In this document: piece after piece, positions 15,834 to 25,434 of the stretch
Position numbering within the stretch: the first letter of the stretch is position 1
Layout of the letters: each line of letters opens with the position of its first letter
Assembly: GCF_020889705.1 (NCBI RefSeq)
Contig: NZ_JACMYP010000007.1
Coordinates: 24,730-88,729 of the forward strand
Direction of reading: 5' to 3'
DNA length: 64,000 bases
Source: Bradyrhizobium altum
GTDB lineage: Bacteria > Pseudomonadota > Alphaproteobacteria > Rhizobiales > Xanthobacteraceae
Program-made: the position numbers and the translations under genes
The notes under the pieces: generated by a model
Told to the model about the DNA's origin: nothing
The model's database searches: none
What the model saw: only the letters and a program-made list of their open reading frames with translations

Positions 15834-17354
15834 CTACGCGCGCCGCGGGCTGATCTTCCAGGCTGTCGCAAGCGTCAGCAGCGTCAGAATGCCGCTGATG
15901 AGCGCGGCCATCGGGATCGTCAGGGCCAGCGCCGCGGTTGCGGCCCAGCCGATCGAGGAGAAGGCCTCCGCGAAGGTGGCGATGCGGGAGGAGGTCTGGC
16001 GCCGGCGGAACTGGCTGCGCTTGGCCTGCGCGCGGAACCAGAGCTGGACCGCGGCGGCGGATGCTGTCGCGATGACGATCGCGATCGCCGTCACCGCGGC
16101 CTGCCCCGGCGAGGCGAACGCCAGCGCGGCCACCAGCGGCGCGAAAACCGCGGCGATCGCGAGCAGGACGACCTCGACCTTGGCGCGGGTCACGCGCGAC
16201 GGCGGCAGCGGCGCGGTTGCCACCAGATCGGGCGCGTCCTCGCCCGAGATGGTCAGCCAGGCCAGTCCGCCGGCGAGCTGGCCTGCGGCCATCACGATGA
16301 CAGGCGTGATCAGCACGATCGCGGTCGACGTGCCGGAGAAGGTTCGCCACAGCATCAGCGCCGGCGGCAGCAAATAGAGCATCTGCATCAGGCTCTGCGA
16401 CAGCAGCCACGGATCGCGGCGCAGCAGCAGGAATTCCTTGCGCCGCAGCGCCTGCTGCCGCGAGCCGGTCCGGAACGCGCGGGCGCGTCCTTGCGTGACC
16501 GTGGCCGGATTGGCGGCGACGCGCGCGACGGTGTCGGCAAACCGCGGCGCGAACACCGCCATCACGCCGCCGAGCAGCACGAGCGCGGTGGCAAGCAGCA
16601 GCATCATGATGTCGAGGTCGCCGAGCGATGCGCGCGCCGGCCACCAGACGAGGCTGTCGAGGGCCGGGGCAATTCGTGCCGCGGTATCCGAGGTCAGAAA
16701 GGCAAAGCGCGACAGGGTGCCGTAGGACAGCACGGCGACGACCTGCAACGCGATGACGAAGCCGGCGCCGATGACGGCGGAGACGATCTGTGCCACCAGC
16801 CGCGTCCGGCCTGGTCCGATCAGGCGAAACAGCAACGCGGTGACGGCGATCGCCGCGGCCGCCGCCGACAGCCCGATCGCAAGGACGACGCCGAAGCCGG
16901 CAAGCCAGCGTGCACCGCCGAGATACACCAGTACGTCGATGAACGGCGTCGACAGCAAGAGCGCCATGCTGCTCACCGTCAGCGCGATCGCGGCGATCCG
17001 GATCGAGAAGATGTTGGTGAGCTTTGCCGGCGACGACATGATCAGGTCGAGATCGGCGCGGGCGTAGAACACCCGCGTCACCGACTCGATCGCCTGCGAG
17101 AGCATCAGCGCCCAGGACAGGAAGATCGTCGCGGTCAGCACGATCAGCGAGGACGGATCGAGCGGAAACCGCAGGTCGACATAGCGGACGACCACGGCAT
17201 AGGCCGGCAGATGCAGGATCGCCGCGAAGATCAGCAGGCCGATGACGGCGCGGTTGCGCCGGCGCTGGCCGCCGGTCATCATCGCCAGCCATTCGCGCCA
17301 CGCTAGGCGGAATTCGTGGCGGGCGAACCAGGTGAGATGGGCGGTCGAGCTCAC
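15834..17354 (-). CDS. ABC transporter membrane protein (exporter-type permease)
   Basis: 506 residues with about 10-12 hydrophobic segments and no binding-protein-type EAA loop, so it is an ABC-2-like exporter permease. The start GTG (17354) overlaps the stop of the ATPase gene (17351-17353) by 3-4 bp, so the pair is translationally coupled and forms one transporter. A central basic loop (TGSRQQALRRKEFLLLRRDPWLLSQ) probably contacts the ATPase. The substrate is unknown. Confidence 0.8.
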   Translation of the reverse strand: MSSTAHLTWFARHEFRLAWREWLAMMTGGQRRRNRAVIGLLIFAAILHLPAYAVVVRYVDLRFPLDPSSLIVLTATIFLSWALMLSQAIESVTRVFYARADLDLIMSSPAKLTNIFSIRIAAIALTVSSMALLLSTPFIDVLVYLGGARWLAGFGVVLAIGLSAAAAAIAVTALLFRLIGPGRTRLVAQIVSAVIGAGFVIALQVVAVLSYGTLSRFAFLTSDTAARIAPALDSLVWWPARASLGDLDIMMLLLATALVLLGGVMAVFAPRFADTVARVAANPATVTQGRARAFRTGSRQQALRRKEFLLLRRDPWLLSQSLMQMLYLLPPALMLWRTFSGTSTAIVLITPVIVMAAGQLAGGLAWLTISGEDAPDLVATAPLPPSRVTRAKVEVVLLAIAAVFAPLVAALAFASPGQAAVTAIAIVIATASAAAVQLWFRAQAKRSQFRRRQTSSRIATFAEAFSSIGWAATAALALTIPMAALISGILTLLTLATAWKISPRRA

Positions 17355-18103
17355 GCGGCGGCCGCCTCGGTATCGACCAGCGCGATGAACATGTCCTCGA
17401 GGGTGGTGTCGTTGCGGCCGTTCTGCTCGCGCAGCTCGGCCAGCGTGCCCTCGGCGATCAGCCTGCCGGCCGCGATCACGCCGATGCGGTCGGCCATGCG
17501 CTCGGCGACCTCGAGAATGTGAGTGGTCATGATCACGGTGCAGCCGGCGCGGACGCGCTCCTGAAGCAGTCCCTTGACGTGACGCGCCGACAACGCGTCG
17601 AGGCCGGTCAGCGGCTCATCGAGAATGATCAGGCGGGGATCGTGCACCAGCGCACCGGCGAGCGCCACCTTCTGGCGCATGCCCTTGGAGAAGCCCTCGC
17701 AGCGCGCGTTGAGATGCGGCTCGAGCCCGAGCGACACCAGGAGATTGCGCGCCGACTTCTCCGACGTGCGGGGATCGATGCCCCACAGGCCGGCGACGAA
17801 TTCGAGATATTCCAGCGGCGTCAGCTTGTCGTAGATCATCGGCTCGTCGGACACCCAGGCCATGATCTGCTTGGCTGAGACCGGGTCGGCCAGTGCATCG
17901 ATGCCGAGGATCGACACCGAGCCGGCATCGGGCCGCAATAGCCCTGCCACCATGCGCAGCGTCGTGGTCTTGCCGGCGCCGTTCGGCCCGAGCAGCGCAT
18001 AGAATTCACCGACACGGACGGTGAGATCGAGCGCGTCGACCGCCGGGCGGTCAAAACGCTTGGTTAACCCTCGCACGGCGAGTGCGGACAGTTCCGAAGT
18101 CAT
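17351..18103 (-). CDS. ABC transporter ATP-binding protein (ABC-2/CcmA type)
   Basis: 250 residues from ATG 18103; upstream in-frame sequence to 18307 is not conserved-looking. Walker A is LLGPNGAGKTTTLR (about residue 38), the signature is FSKGMRQKVALAGAL (about 140), Walker B is LIILDEPLTGLD (about 160), and the switch His is in MTTHILE. The motif set matches the drug/heme-exporter type ATPases. It works with the permease encoded just downstream. Confidence 0.93.
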   Translation of the reverse strand: MTSELSALAVRGLTKRFDRPAVDALDLTVRVGEFYALLGPNGAGKTTTLRMVAGLLRPDAGSVSILGIDALADPVSAKQIMAWVSDEPMIYDKLTPLEYLEFVAGLWGIDPRTSEKSARNLLVSLGLEPHLNARCEGFSKGMRQKVALAGALVHDPRLIILDEPLTGLDALSARHVKGLLQERVRAGCTVIMTTHILEVAERMADRIGVIAAGRLIAEGTLAELREQNGRNDTTLEDMFIALVDTEAAAA

Positions 18104-18396
18104 GGTGCGTTGGCGATCCGGGAGTTCGCTCGTCGGTTGCGTAAGCTTGGACAAAAACCGTTTCGGTGCAGTGAATCGCACGGGGCAAATCGAACGCGAT
18201 ATCCGTATTAGTCCGTGCTGCGGCATATCTCCGCAAATGTGATGATACAGCCGGATCAGCGGTTTGTTGACAGGGATCGGGCCTTTTGGCTCAATCCGAG
18301 CGGACATAGGCAGCTTTCAGCGCTTCCGACACAAGGGCGTGAAGGCGGGATGCAACGAGCGATCGGGAAGAATCGCCGGGCATCGGGGAGGGAACG

Positions 18397-19272
18397 ATGC
18401 TGGACTTTGTTCAGCAGCTCGTCAGCGGCATCGCGCTCGGCTGCGTTTACGGCCTGATCGCGCTCGGCTTCGTGCTGGTCTACAAGGCAACCGAGGTCGT
18501 CAATTTCGCGCAAGGCGATTTGATGATGCTGGGCGGCTTTTTCGCCTTCACCTTCATCGGCATGCTCGGACTGAATTACTGGGTCGGCTTCGCCGGCGCG
18601 GTGATCTGCATGGCGCTGTTCGGCATGCTGGCCGAGCGGGTCGTGGTACGGCCGATCCTCGGCTATCCGCAGTTCTCCATCATCATGGCGACGATCGGGC
18701 TCGGCTATTTCCTGCGCTCGGTCTCCGGCATGATCTGGGGCACCGACGACTTCAAGATCGAGACGCCGTTCAGCCAGGGCGTCGTGAGGATCGGCAGCCT
18801 GGTGCTCGCCTATGACAAATTGTCGGTGATCGCGGCGACCATCATCCTGTGCGCGCTGCTCTATCTGTTCTTCAACCGCACCACGCTCGGCACCGCGATG
18901 CGCGCCAGCTCCGAGAACATGCTGGCTGCCTATTACATGGGCATCCCGGTCAAGCGCGTGGTCTCGATCGTCTGGGCGATCTCGGCGGCGGTGGCGACCT
19001 GCGCCGGCGTGCTGCTGGCGCCGATCACCTTCATCCATTCCAATGTCGGCCTGGTGCTGGGGCTGAAGGCGTTTCCGGCAGCCGTGCTCGGCGGTTTCGG
19101 CTCGATCCCGGGTGCGGTGGTCGGCGGCGTCCTGATCGGTGTGATCGAGAGCATGGCCGGCTTCTATCTGCCGCAGGGCTGGAAGGACGTCGCGCCCTAC
19201 ATCGTGCTGCTCGCGGTGCTGCTGCTCAAGCCCGAGGGCCTGTTCGGCCTTCATGTTCGAAAAAAGGTTTGA
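18397..19272 (+). CDS. livH: Branched-chain amino acid-type ABC transporter permease, LivH
   Basis: 291 residues, ATG 18397 with GGGGAGGGAAC just upstream. Eight or so hydrophobic helices. The family motif is GLIALGFVLVYKATEVVNFAQGDL near residue 15 and the conserved gate-ring AVLGGFGSIPGAVVGG near 230. It forms the inner-membrane channel with LivM. First gene of a six-gene plus-strand cluster (livH, livM, livG, livF, acyl-CoA synthetase, binding protein). A TTGACA -35-like box lies at about 18268 in the 293-bp upstream spacer. Confidence 0.93.
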   Translation: MLDFVQQLVSGIALGCVYGLIALGFVLVYKATEVVNFAQGDLMMLGGFFAFTFIGMLGLNYWVGFAGAVICMALFGMLAERVVVRPILGYPQFSIIMATIGLGYFLRSVSGMIWGTDDFKIETPFSQGVVRIGSLVLAYDKLSVIAATIILCALLYLFFNRTTLGTAMRASSENMLAAYYMGIPVKRVVSIVWAISAAVATCAGVLLAPITFIHSNVGLVLGLKAFPAAVLGGFGSIPGAVVGGVLIGVIESMAGFYLPQGWKDVAPYIVLLAVLLLKPEGLFGLHVRKKV

Positions 19273-19282
19273 GGAGCGACGT

Positions 19283-20434
19283 ATGCGGTTTCTCTTCAAG
19301 ACCGACTATGAAGACGACATCAGGCTGTTCCCGCATTCCGGCTATATCTATTCCTACGGCCTGCTGCTGGCGGTGCTGTTGGTCGCGCCCTACGTGCTCT
19401 CAAGCTATCTGATGAGCCAGCTGGTCTTCGTCTGCATCTATGCGACCGTCGGCGTCGGGCTGTTGATCCTGACCGGCTTCACCGGACAGGCCTCGCTCGG
19501 CCATGCCGCATTTCTGGCGATCGGCGCCTACACCGCGGCCTATCTGCAGCAATTCAACGTGCCGTTTCCGGTCTATTTCCTCGCCGCGGGGCTGTTGACC
19601 GGCGTGGTCGGCGCGCTGGTCGGATTTCCGGCGTTGCGGCTACAGGGCATCTATCTGGTGATCGCGACGATCTCGTTTGCCTTCATCGTCGAGGAAATCC
19701 TGGCGCGCTGGGAAAGCGTGACCCACGGCAATGAGGGCATGCGGGTCAAGACCATTCAGCTGTTCGGCACCACGGTGTCGCGCGACGGCCCGACCTTCTA
19801 CTATCTGTGTCTTGCGGTGCTGGTGCTGACCATCGTCGGCACACTCAATCTGCTGCGCTCGCCGACCGGGCGCGCCTTTGTCGCGATCCGCGACAGCGAG
19901 ACCGCGGCGCGCAGCATGGGCATCAACGTCGCGCTCTACAAGGTGAAGTCGTTCGCGATCTCGGCGGCGATCACCGGCTTTGCCGGCGTGCTGTTCGCCC
20001 ACAAGCTGTCCTTCATCTCGCCCGAGATGTTCACTTTGCAGCTCTCGATCGAGTTCATCATCGTGATCCTGATCGGCGGCACCTTCAGCCTGCATGGCGC
20101 GGTGCTGGGTGCGATCTTCCTGGTCATGATCGATCCGTTCCTGACCTACCTGAAGGACGACATGCCCGGCGTGATCAGCGGCGTCGCAGCCACTCTGGGC
20201 GCCGGCACGGAACGCGCGGGCCACATCCAGGACGCGGTCGCGGCGTTTGCCTCGGCCAACGGGCTGAAGGGCGCGATCTACGGCATCATCATCGTGGTGT
20301 TCGTACTCTTTGAACCCCTGGGGCTCTATGGCCGCTGGCTCAAGATCAAGCTCTTCTTCCAGCTGTTCCCGCTGTACAAGCGCGCGACCTTCAAGCGGCA
20401 GAAGATCTACGTGAAATCGGAGCGGAACCGATGA
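19283..20434 (+). CDS. livM: Branched-chain amino acid-type ABC transporter permease, LivM
   Basis: 383 residues from ATG 19283, chosen because GAGGAGCGAC precedes it; the frame extends upstream into livH but without a binding site. The motif GVGLLILTGFTGQASLGHAAFLAIGAY near residue 55 and the EAA-loop-like IRDSETAARSMGINVALYKVKSFAISA near 200 are typical. About nine hydrophobic segments. An insertion near residue 290-330 (DDMPGVISGVAATLGAG...) is longer than in standard LivM, as seen in Liv systems for aromatic or other acids. Overlaps livG by 4 bp. Confidence 0.92.
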   Translation: MRFLFKTDYEDDIRLFPHSGYIYSYGLLLAVLLVAPYVLSSYLMSQLVFVCIYATVGVGLLILTGFTGQASLGHAAFLAIGAYTAAYLQQFNVPFPVYFLAAGLLTGVVGALVGFPALRLQGIYLVIATISFAFIVEEILARWESVTHGNEGMRVKTIQLFGTTVSRDGPTFYYLCLAVLVLTIVGTLNLLRSPTGRAFVAIRDSETAARSMGINVALYKVKSFAISAAITGFAGVLFAHKLSFISPEMFTLQLSIEFIIVILIGGTFSLHGAVLGAIFLVMIDPFLTYLKDDMPGVISGVAATLGAGTERAGHIQDAVAAFASANGLKGAIYGIIIVVFVLFEPLGLYGRWLKIKLFFQLFPLYKRATFKRQKIYVKSERNR

Positions 20435-21189
20435 GCTATTTCCGCGCCGAGAACCTGTCCCTGCATTTCGGCGGCCTCAAGGCGGTCGATGCCGTCAGCT
20501 TCGCGGTCGAGAAGGGCGAGATCCTCTCGATCATCGGGCCCAATGGCGCCGGCAAGAGCTCGATCTTCAACCTGATCTCGCGGATCTATCCGCCGACCTC
20601 GGGCAAGATCTTCTTCGAGGACCAGGACATCACCCAGCAGCCCGCCTACGATATCGCCAGGCTCGGCATCGCGCGGACCTTCCAGAATATCGAGCTGTTC
20701 GAGAATGCGACCGTGCTGAGCAATCTGCTGGTCGGCCGCCATCGCCATTCCACAACCCAGCTCTGGCAGGAGCTCTTGTTCCTGCCGAGCGTCCGCGCCG
20801 GCGAGAAGGCACATCGCCGCCGGGTCGAGCAGGTGATCGAATTCCTCGATCTCGAGCCGTACCGCGACAAGCTGATCTCGGGGTTGCCCTACGGGGTGCG
20901 CAAGGTGATCGAGCTGGCGCGCGCACTGTGCTCGGAGCCGAAGCTGATCCTGCTCGACGAACCGTCATCCGGCCTCAACGTCGAGGAGACCGACGACATG
21001 TCGTTCTGGATCCGCGATATGAAGAGCGAGCTCGGCATCACGGTCTTGATGGTCGAGCACGACATGACGCTGGTCAACCGGGTCTCCGACCGCGTCATCG
21101 CGCTGAACTACGGCCGTGTGCTGGCGATGGGCTCGCCGTCCGAGGTGCAGCACCATCCCGACGTCGTCGCAGCGTATCTCGGCGCATGA
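20431..21189 (+). CDS. livG: Branched-chain amino acid-type ABC transporter ATP-binding protein, LivG
   Basis: 252 residues. Walker A is IIGPNGAGKSSIFN near residue 32, the Q-loop sits in RTFQNIELF, the signature-like SGLPYGVRKVIELARAL near 150 replaces the classic LSGGQ (typical of LivG), and Walker B is LILLDEPSSGLN. The start overlaps livM's stop (ATGA). It energises the LivHM channel with LivF. Confidence 0.93.
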   Translation: MSYFRAENLSLHFGGLKAVDAVSFAVEKGEILSIIGPNGAGKSSIFNLISRIYPPTSGKIFFEDQDITQQPAYDIARLGIARTFQNIELFENATVLSNLLVGRHRHSTTQLWQELLFLPSVRAGEKAHRRRVEQVIEFLDLEPYRDKLISGLPYGVRKVIELARALCSEPKLILLDEPSSGLNVEETDDMSFWIRDMKSELGITVLMVEHDMTLVNRVSDRVIALNYGRVLAMGSPSEVQHHPDVVAAYLGA

Positions 21190-21199
21190 GGATGATGCC

Positions 21200-21979
21200 A
21201 TGAGCGCAGCAGACATCATCCTGAAACTCTCCAACATCGAGAGCTATTACGGGCCGATCATGGCGATCCGCGGCATCAGCCTCGAGGTGCCGCGCGGCCG
21301 GATCGTGACGCTGCTCGGCGCCAACGGCGCCGGCAAGACCACGGTCTTGAAGACGATCTCCGGCATCCTCGATCCGCAGAAGGGCTCGATCGAATTCCTG
21401 GGCAAGCCGATCCAGCGCATGGAGGCCGACCGGATCGTGCGGCTCGGCCTCAGCCACGTGCCGGAGGGACGGGAGGTGTTTCCGTTCCTGTCGGTGCGCG
21501 AGAACCTGATGATGGGCGCCTATCTGCGCAAGGACCGCGACGGTGTGGCGCAGGACCTCGAACGCGTCTACGGCTATTTTCCACGGCTGAAGGAGCGGCT
21601 CGGCCAGCCGGCCGGACAGCTTTCGGGCGGCGAGCAGCAGATGCTTGCGATCGGGCGGGCGCTGATGAACCGGCCGACGCTGCTGCTGCTGGACGAGCCG
21701 TCGCTTGGGCTGTCGCCGATCCTGGTGAAGGAGATCTTCACCATCATCCGCCGCGTCAATGAGGAGCAGGGCATGTCGATCCTGCTGGTCGAGCAGAATG
21801 CCAAGATCGCGTTGGAGACGGCGCATTACGGCTATGTGCTGGAGATCGGCCGCGTCGTCATGAACGACACCTGCGAACGGCTGTTGAATTCGCCCGATAT
21901 CCAGGAGTTCTACCTCGGTGCCAAGGAAGCCGGCGCGCGGGGCGAGCGGCGCTGGAAAAAGAAGAAGACCTGGCGCTGA
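21200..21979 (+). CDS. livF: Branched-chain amino acid-type ABC transporter ATP-binding protein, LivF
   Basis: 259 residues from ATG 21200, 10 bp after livG. Walker A LLGANGAGKTTVLK near residue 37, signature LSGGEQQMLAIGRAL near 145, Walker B LLLLDEPSLGLSP near 165. The C-terminus ends in an unusual basic tail (ERRWKKKKTWR) beyond the standard LivF end, as seen in Liv ATPases found next to acyl-CoA synthetases. Partners with LivG. Confidence 0.92.
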   Translation: MSAADIILKLSNIESYYGPIMAIRGISLEVPRGRIVTLLGANGAGKTTVLKTISGILDPQKGSIEFLGKPIQRMEADRIVRLGLSHVPEGREVFPFLSVRENLMMGAYLRKDRDGVAQDLERVYGYFPRLKERLGQPAGQLSGGEQQMLAIGRALMNRPTLLLLDEPSLGLSPILVKEIFTIIRRVNEEQGMSILLVEQNAKIALETAHYGYVLEIGRVVMNDTCERLLNSPDIQEFYLGAKEAGARGERRWKKKKTWR

Positions 21980-22135
21980 GCTCAGATCGGCGTTGACGAA
22001 GGTTGGCGTCGACTAAAGTTTGCCGAGGAAGGTTTGGCGCTGAGAGCCAGTTGGAGCTAGATTTCAGGCCTGCTTCGCGAACAAGACCGGCATTCGAGCC
22101 GGCGGGTGGGGCAAGCGGCAGAGGAGGGAGCGCGC

Positions 22136-23974
22136 ATGGCAGGACCAGCGGTGCTGACGGTTGCCGACACGATCGCGAGGAGCTTTCTGCTCGCGGTGCA
22201 AACGCGTGGCGACAGGCCCGCGATCCGCGAGAAGAAGTTCGGCATCTGGCAGCCGACCAGCTGGCGCGAATGGCTGCAGATCTCCAAGGACATCGCCTTC
22301 GGCCTGCATGCGACCGGCTTCCGTCCCGGCGACGTCGCCTCGATCATCGCCAACGCGGTGCCGGAATGGGTCTATGCCGACATGGGCATCCTGTGCGCCG
22401 GCGGTGTGTCTTCCGGCATCTATCCGACCGATTCGGCGGCGCAGGTCGAATACCTCGTCAATGATTCCCGCACGCGGGTGATGTTCGTCGAGGACGAGGA
22501 GCAGCTCGACAAGGTGCTGACCTGCCGGTCACGCTGTCCGACGCTGGAAAAGATCGTCGTGTTCGACATGGAGGGCCTCTCCGGCTTCTCCGATCCGATG
22601 GTGCTGTCGCTTGCCGAATTCACCGCGCTCGGCCGCAATCATGCGCAGGGCAATAACGCCTTGTGGGACGAAATGACCGGCAGCCGCACCGCCTCCGATC
22701 TCGCGATCCTGGTCTATACGTCGGGCACGACAGGCCCGCCCAAGGGGGCGATGCATTCCAACCGCAGCGTGACGCACCAGATGCGCCACGCCAACGATCT
22801 CTATCCCTCGACCGACAGCGAGGAGCGGCTGGTGTTCCTGCCGCTCTGTCATGTCGCCGAGCGGGTCGGCGGCTACTACATCTCGCTCGGGCTGGGTTCG
22901 GTGATGAATTTTGCCGAGAGCCCGGAGACGGTGCCGGACAATCTGCGCGAGGTGCAGCCGACCGCATTCCTCGCGGTGCCCAGGATCTGGGAGAAGTTCT
23001 ATTCCGGTATCACCATCGCGCTGAAGGACGCGACCCCGTTCCAGAACTGGATGTATGCCCGGGCGCTTGCGATCGGCAACCGGATGACCGAGTGCCGGCT
23101 GGAGGGCGAGACGCCGTCGCTGTCGCTGCGGCTCGCCAACCGCGCGGCCTATTGGCTGGTGTTCCGCAACATCCGCCGCATGCTCGGGCTCGACCGCTGC
23201 CGGATCGCCCTGACCGGCGCGGCGCCGATCTCGCCGGATCTGATCCGCTGGTATCTCGCGCTCGGCATCGACATGCGCGAGGTCTACGGCCAGACCGAGA
23301 ATTGCGGCGTCGCGACCATGATGCCGGCGGACCGCATCAAGCTCGGCTCGGTGGGCAAGGCCGCGCCCTGGGGCGAGGTGATGATCTGCCCGAAAGGCGA
23401 GATCCTGATCAAGGGCGACTTCCTGTTCATGGGCTACCTCAACCAGCCGGAGAAGACCGCCGAAACGATCGACGCGAGAGGCTGGCTGCACACCGGCGAC
23501 GTCGGTGCGATCGACAATGAAGGCTATGTGAAGATCACCGACCGGATGAAGGACATCATCATCACCTCCGGCGGCAAGAACATCACACCGTCCGAGATCG
23601 AGAACCAGCTGAAATTCTCGCCCTACGTCTCCGATGCGGTCGTGATCGGCGACAAGCGGCCGTATCTCACCTGCCTGATCATGATCGATCAGGAGAATGT
23701 CGAGAAATACGCCCAGGACCAGGATATCCCCTTCACCAACTACGCGAGCTTGTGCCGTGCCCGCGAGATCCAGGACCTGATCCAGCGTGAGATTGAGGCG
23801 GTCAACGCGAAGTTCGCGCGCGTCGAGACCATCAAGAGATTCTACCTGATCGAGCGCCAGCTCACGCCCGAGGACGAGGAGCTGACGCCGACCATGAAGC
23901 TGAAGCGCAATTTCGTAAACAAGCGCTACGCGGCCGAGATCGATGCCATGTATGGCGCGCGGGCGGTTGCGTAG
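22136..23974 (+). CDS. Long-chain-type acyl-CoA synthetase (AMP-binding)
   Basis: 612 residues from ATG 22136 preceded by GAGGAGGGAG. The AMP-binding P-loop YTSGTTGPPKGAMHSN is near residue 195, the adenylate motif EVYGQTENCG near 382, and the hinge and catalytic block GWLHTGDVGAI...DRMKDIIITSGGKNITPSE near 450-485. It is of the longer, FAA/FadD15-like class: the substrate is activated to its CoA thioester with ATP. It lies between livF and the binding-protein gene, so the imported compound is probably a carboxylic acid that is activated at once. The exact acid cannot be read from the sequence. Confidence 0.9.
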   Translation: MAGPAVLTVADTIARSFLLAVQTRGDRPAIREKKFGIWQPTSWREWLQISKDIAFGLHATGFRPGDVASIIANAVPEWVYADMGILCAGGVSSGIYPTDSAAQVEYLVNDSRTRVMFVEDEEQLDKVLTCRSRCPTLEKIVVFDMEGLSGFSDPMVLSLAEFTALGRNHAQGNNALWDEMTGSRTASDLAILVYTSGTTGPPKGAMHSNRSVTHQMRHANDLYPSTDSEERLVFLPLCHVAERVGGYYISLGLGSVMNFAESPETVPDNLREVQPTAFLAVPRIWEKFYSGITIALKDATPFQNWMYARALAIGNRMTECRLEGETPSLSLRLANRAAYWLVFRNIRRMLGLDRCRIALTGAAPISPDLIRWYLALGIDMREVYGQTENCGVATMMPADRIKLGSVGKAAPWGEVMICPKGEILIKGDFLFMGYLNQPEKTAETIDARGWLHTGDVGAIDNEGYVKITDRMKDIIITSGGKNITPSEIENQLKFSPYVSDAVVIGDKRPYLTCLIMIDQENVEKYAQDQDIPFTNYASLCRAREIQDLIQREIEAVNAKFARVETIKRFYLIERQLTPEDEELTPTMKLKRNFVNKRYAAEIDAMYGARAVA

Positions 23975-24024
23975 AGCGTGATCCGGAAAAGTGTGAAGCG
24001 GTTTTCCGAATAGATCATGCTCAA
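23974..24024. repeat. Short intergenic repeat, TCCGGAAAAGTGTG family
   Basis: Contains TCCGGAAAAGTGTG...CGGTTTTCCGAA, an inverted repeat, followed by GATCATGCTCAA. A close copy is at 53925-53974. Both directly follow or precede coding genes, and this one starts at the synthetase stop codon. Confidence 0.65.
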
Positions 24025-24111
24025 GGAGAGAGTCGACGATGACGGACGCGGCGAAGGAGCGAGCAGGCCCGACCCTTCGCTCAACATGGGCCATGTAAGG
24101 AGGAGACTGCA

Positions 24112-25311
24112 ATGTCGAAATCGCTGAAGGCGCTGGGCCTTGCGGTGAGCGCGCTGGCGCTGACCTGTCTGCCGGCCGCAGCCCAGACCAAGGTCACCAA
24201 TGAAGGCATCTCGCCGACCGAGATCGTGATCGGAACGCATCAGGATTTGTCCGGCCCGATCAAGGTCTGGGGCGTTCCGGTGTCCAACGGCATGAAGATG
24301 GCGGTTGAGGAAATCAACGCCAGCGGCGGCATCAACGGCCGCAAGATCAAGATGATCCTGGAGGACAATGGTTACGACCCGAAGAAGGCCGTGCTGGCCT
24401 CGCAAAAGATGGTCGAGCGCGACAAGGTCTTCGCGATGATCGGCCCGATGGGCTCGCCGACCGTGCTCGCCGCGCAGGACATCCTGTTCGATGCCGGCGT
24501 GCTGCAGCTGTTCCCGCTGACCGCCGCCGAATTCACCTTCAAGTTCGATCCCGCCAAGCCGCAGGAGCGGCTGAAGTTCAACAATCTGCTGCCCTATGTC
24601 GAGAGCACGCGCGCCGCGATCAAATACATGATGGAGTGGAAGAACTTCAAGAAGCCCTGCATCATGCACCAGGACGACGAGTACGGTAAGAACGTGCTCG
24701 ACGGCTTCACCCAGCAGCTCGGCGCGATGAAGGTGCAGCCGGCCTCGGTCACGAGCTACAAGCGCGGCGCCTCCGACTTCTCGGCGCAGGTCGCCAAGAT
24801 GAAGTCCGACGGCTGCGATCTCGTCGTGCTCGGCACCGTGATCCGCGAGACCATCGGCGCGATGAACGAGGCGAAGAAGCTCGGCTGGGACGTCACCTTC
24901 CTCGGCGCCACGCCGACCAACGTGCTCGAAGTGCCGGCGCTCGGCAAGGAGGCCGTCGAAGGCCTCTACGCCGCGTCGGGCTTCGAGATTCCCTACGAGG
25001 ACACGGCCAAGGGCAAGGTGAAGGACTGGCTCATCAACTACAAGAAGATGTTCAACAGCGAGGCCAACACGCAGGCGATCATCGGCTACAACGCGGTGAT
25101 GACCTTCGCCTTCTACGCGCAGAAGGCGGGCAAGGATCTCACCGGCCAGAAGATGCTCGACGCGCTGGAGTCAGGCGACAAGTTCCTCGACATCTTCAGC
25201 TCGCCGCCGACCAAGTTCTCCAAGACCGATCATCTCGCCAACACCATCACCCAGGTGCAGCAGGTCAAGGGCGGCCGCTGGGTGTTGGTGAAGGACAATT
25301 TGATGTTCTGA
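24112..25311 (+). CDS. Branched-chain amino acid-type ABC transporter substrate-binding protein
   Basis: 399 residues, ATG 24112 with AAGGAGGAG upstream. Signal peptide of about 24 residues ends at PAAAQ. The mature domain is a type-1 periplasmic-binding fold (LivJ/Leu-Ile-Val): VIGTHQDLSGPIKVWG, GRKIKMILEDNGYDPKKAV, and a GPMGSPTVLAAQDI ligand-cleft motif. It would deliver the substrate to the LivHMGF transporter encoded upstream. The acyl-CoA synthetase neighbour suggests an organic acid rather than an amino acid. Confidence 0.92.
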   Translation: MSKSLKALGLAVSALALTCLPAAAQTKVTNEGISPTEIVIGTHQDLSGPIKVWGVPVSNGMKMAVEEINASGGINGRKIKMILEDNGYDPKKAVLASQKMVERDKVFAMIGPMGSPTVLAAQDILFDAGVLQLFPLTAAEFTFKFDPAKPQERLKFNNLLPYVESTRAAIKYMMEWKNFKKPCIMHQDDEYGKNVLDGFTQQLGAMKVQPASVTSYKRGASDFSAQVAKMKSDGCDLVVLGTVIRETIGAMNEAKKLGWDVTFLGATPTNVLEVPALGKEAVEGLYAASGFEIPYEDTAKGKVKDWLINYKKMFNSEANTQAIIGYNAVMTFAFYAQKAGKDLTGQKMLDALESGDKFLDIFSSPPTKFSKTDHLANTITQVQQVKGGRWVLVKDNLMF

Positions 25312-25329
25312 GAGGCATTCCTCGGGACC

Positions 25330-25430
25330 GTCGTTCCGGGATGGTGCGTAGCACCAGACCACAGGTGCGCAGTTGCGCACCGGGGAACTCGAGATTCCGG
25401 GTTCGATGCTCCGCATCGCCCCGGAATGAC
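25330..25430. repeat. Palindromic intergenic repeat, CATTCCGGGG family
   Basis: Opens GTCGTTCCGGGATGGTGCG and closes CATCGCCCCGGAATGAC. It holds the inner inverted block GGTGCGCAGTTGCGCACC. It fills the gap between the converging binding-protein and protease genes. Confidence 0.6.
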
Positions 25431-25434
25431 CCAG

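Noticed and set aside
14773..17301. A long minus-strand frame overlapping the ABC permease and alpha/beta hydrolase genes
   Set aside because: It runs through both real genes in the wrong frame and shows no domain or start signal.
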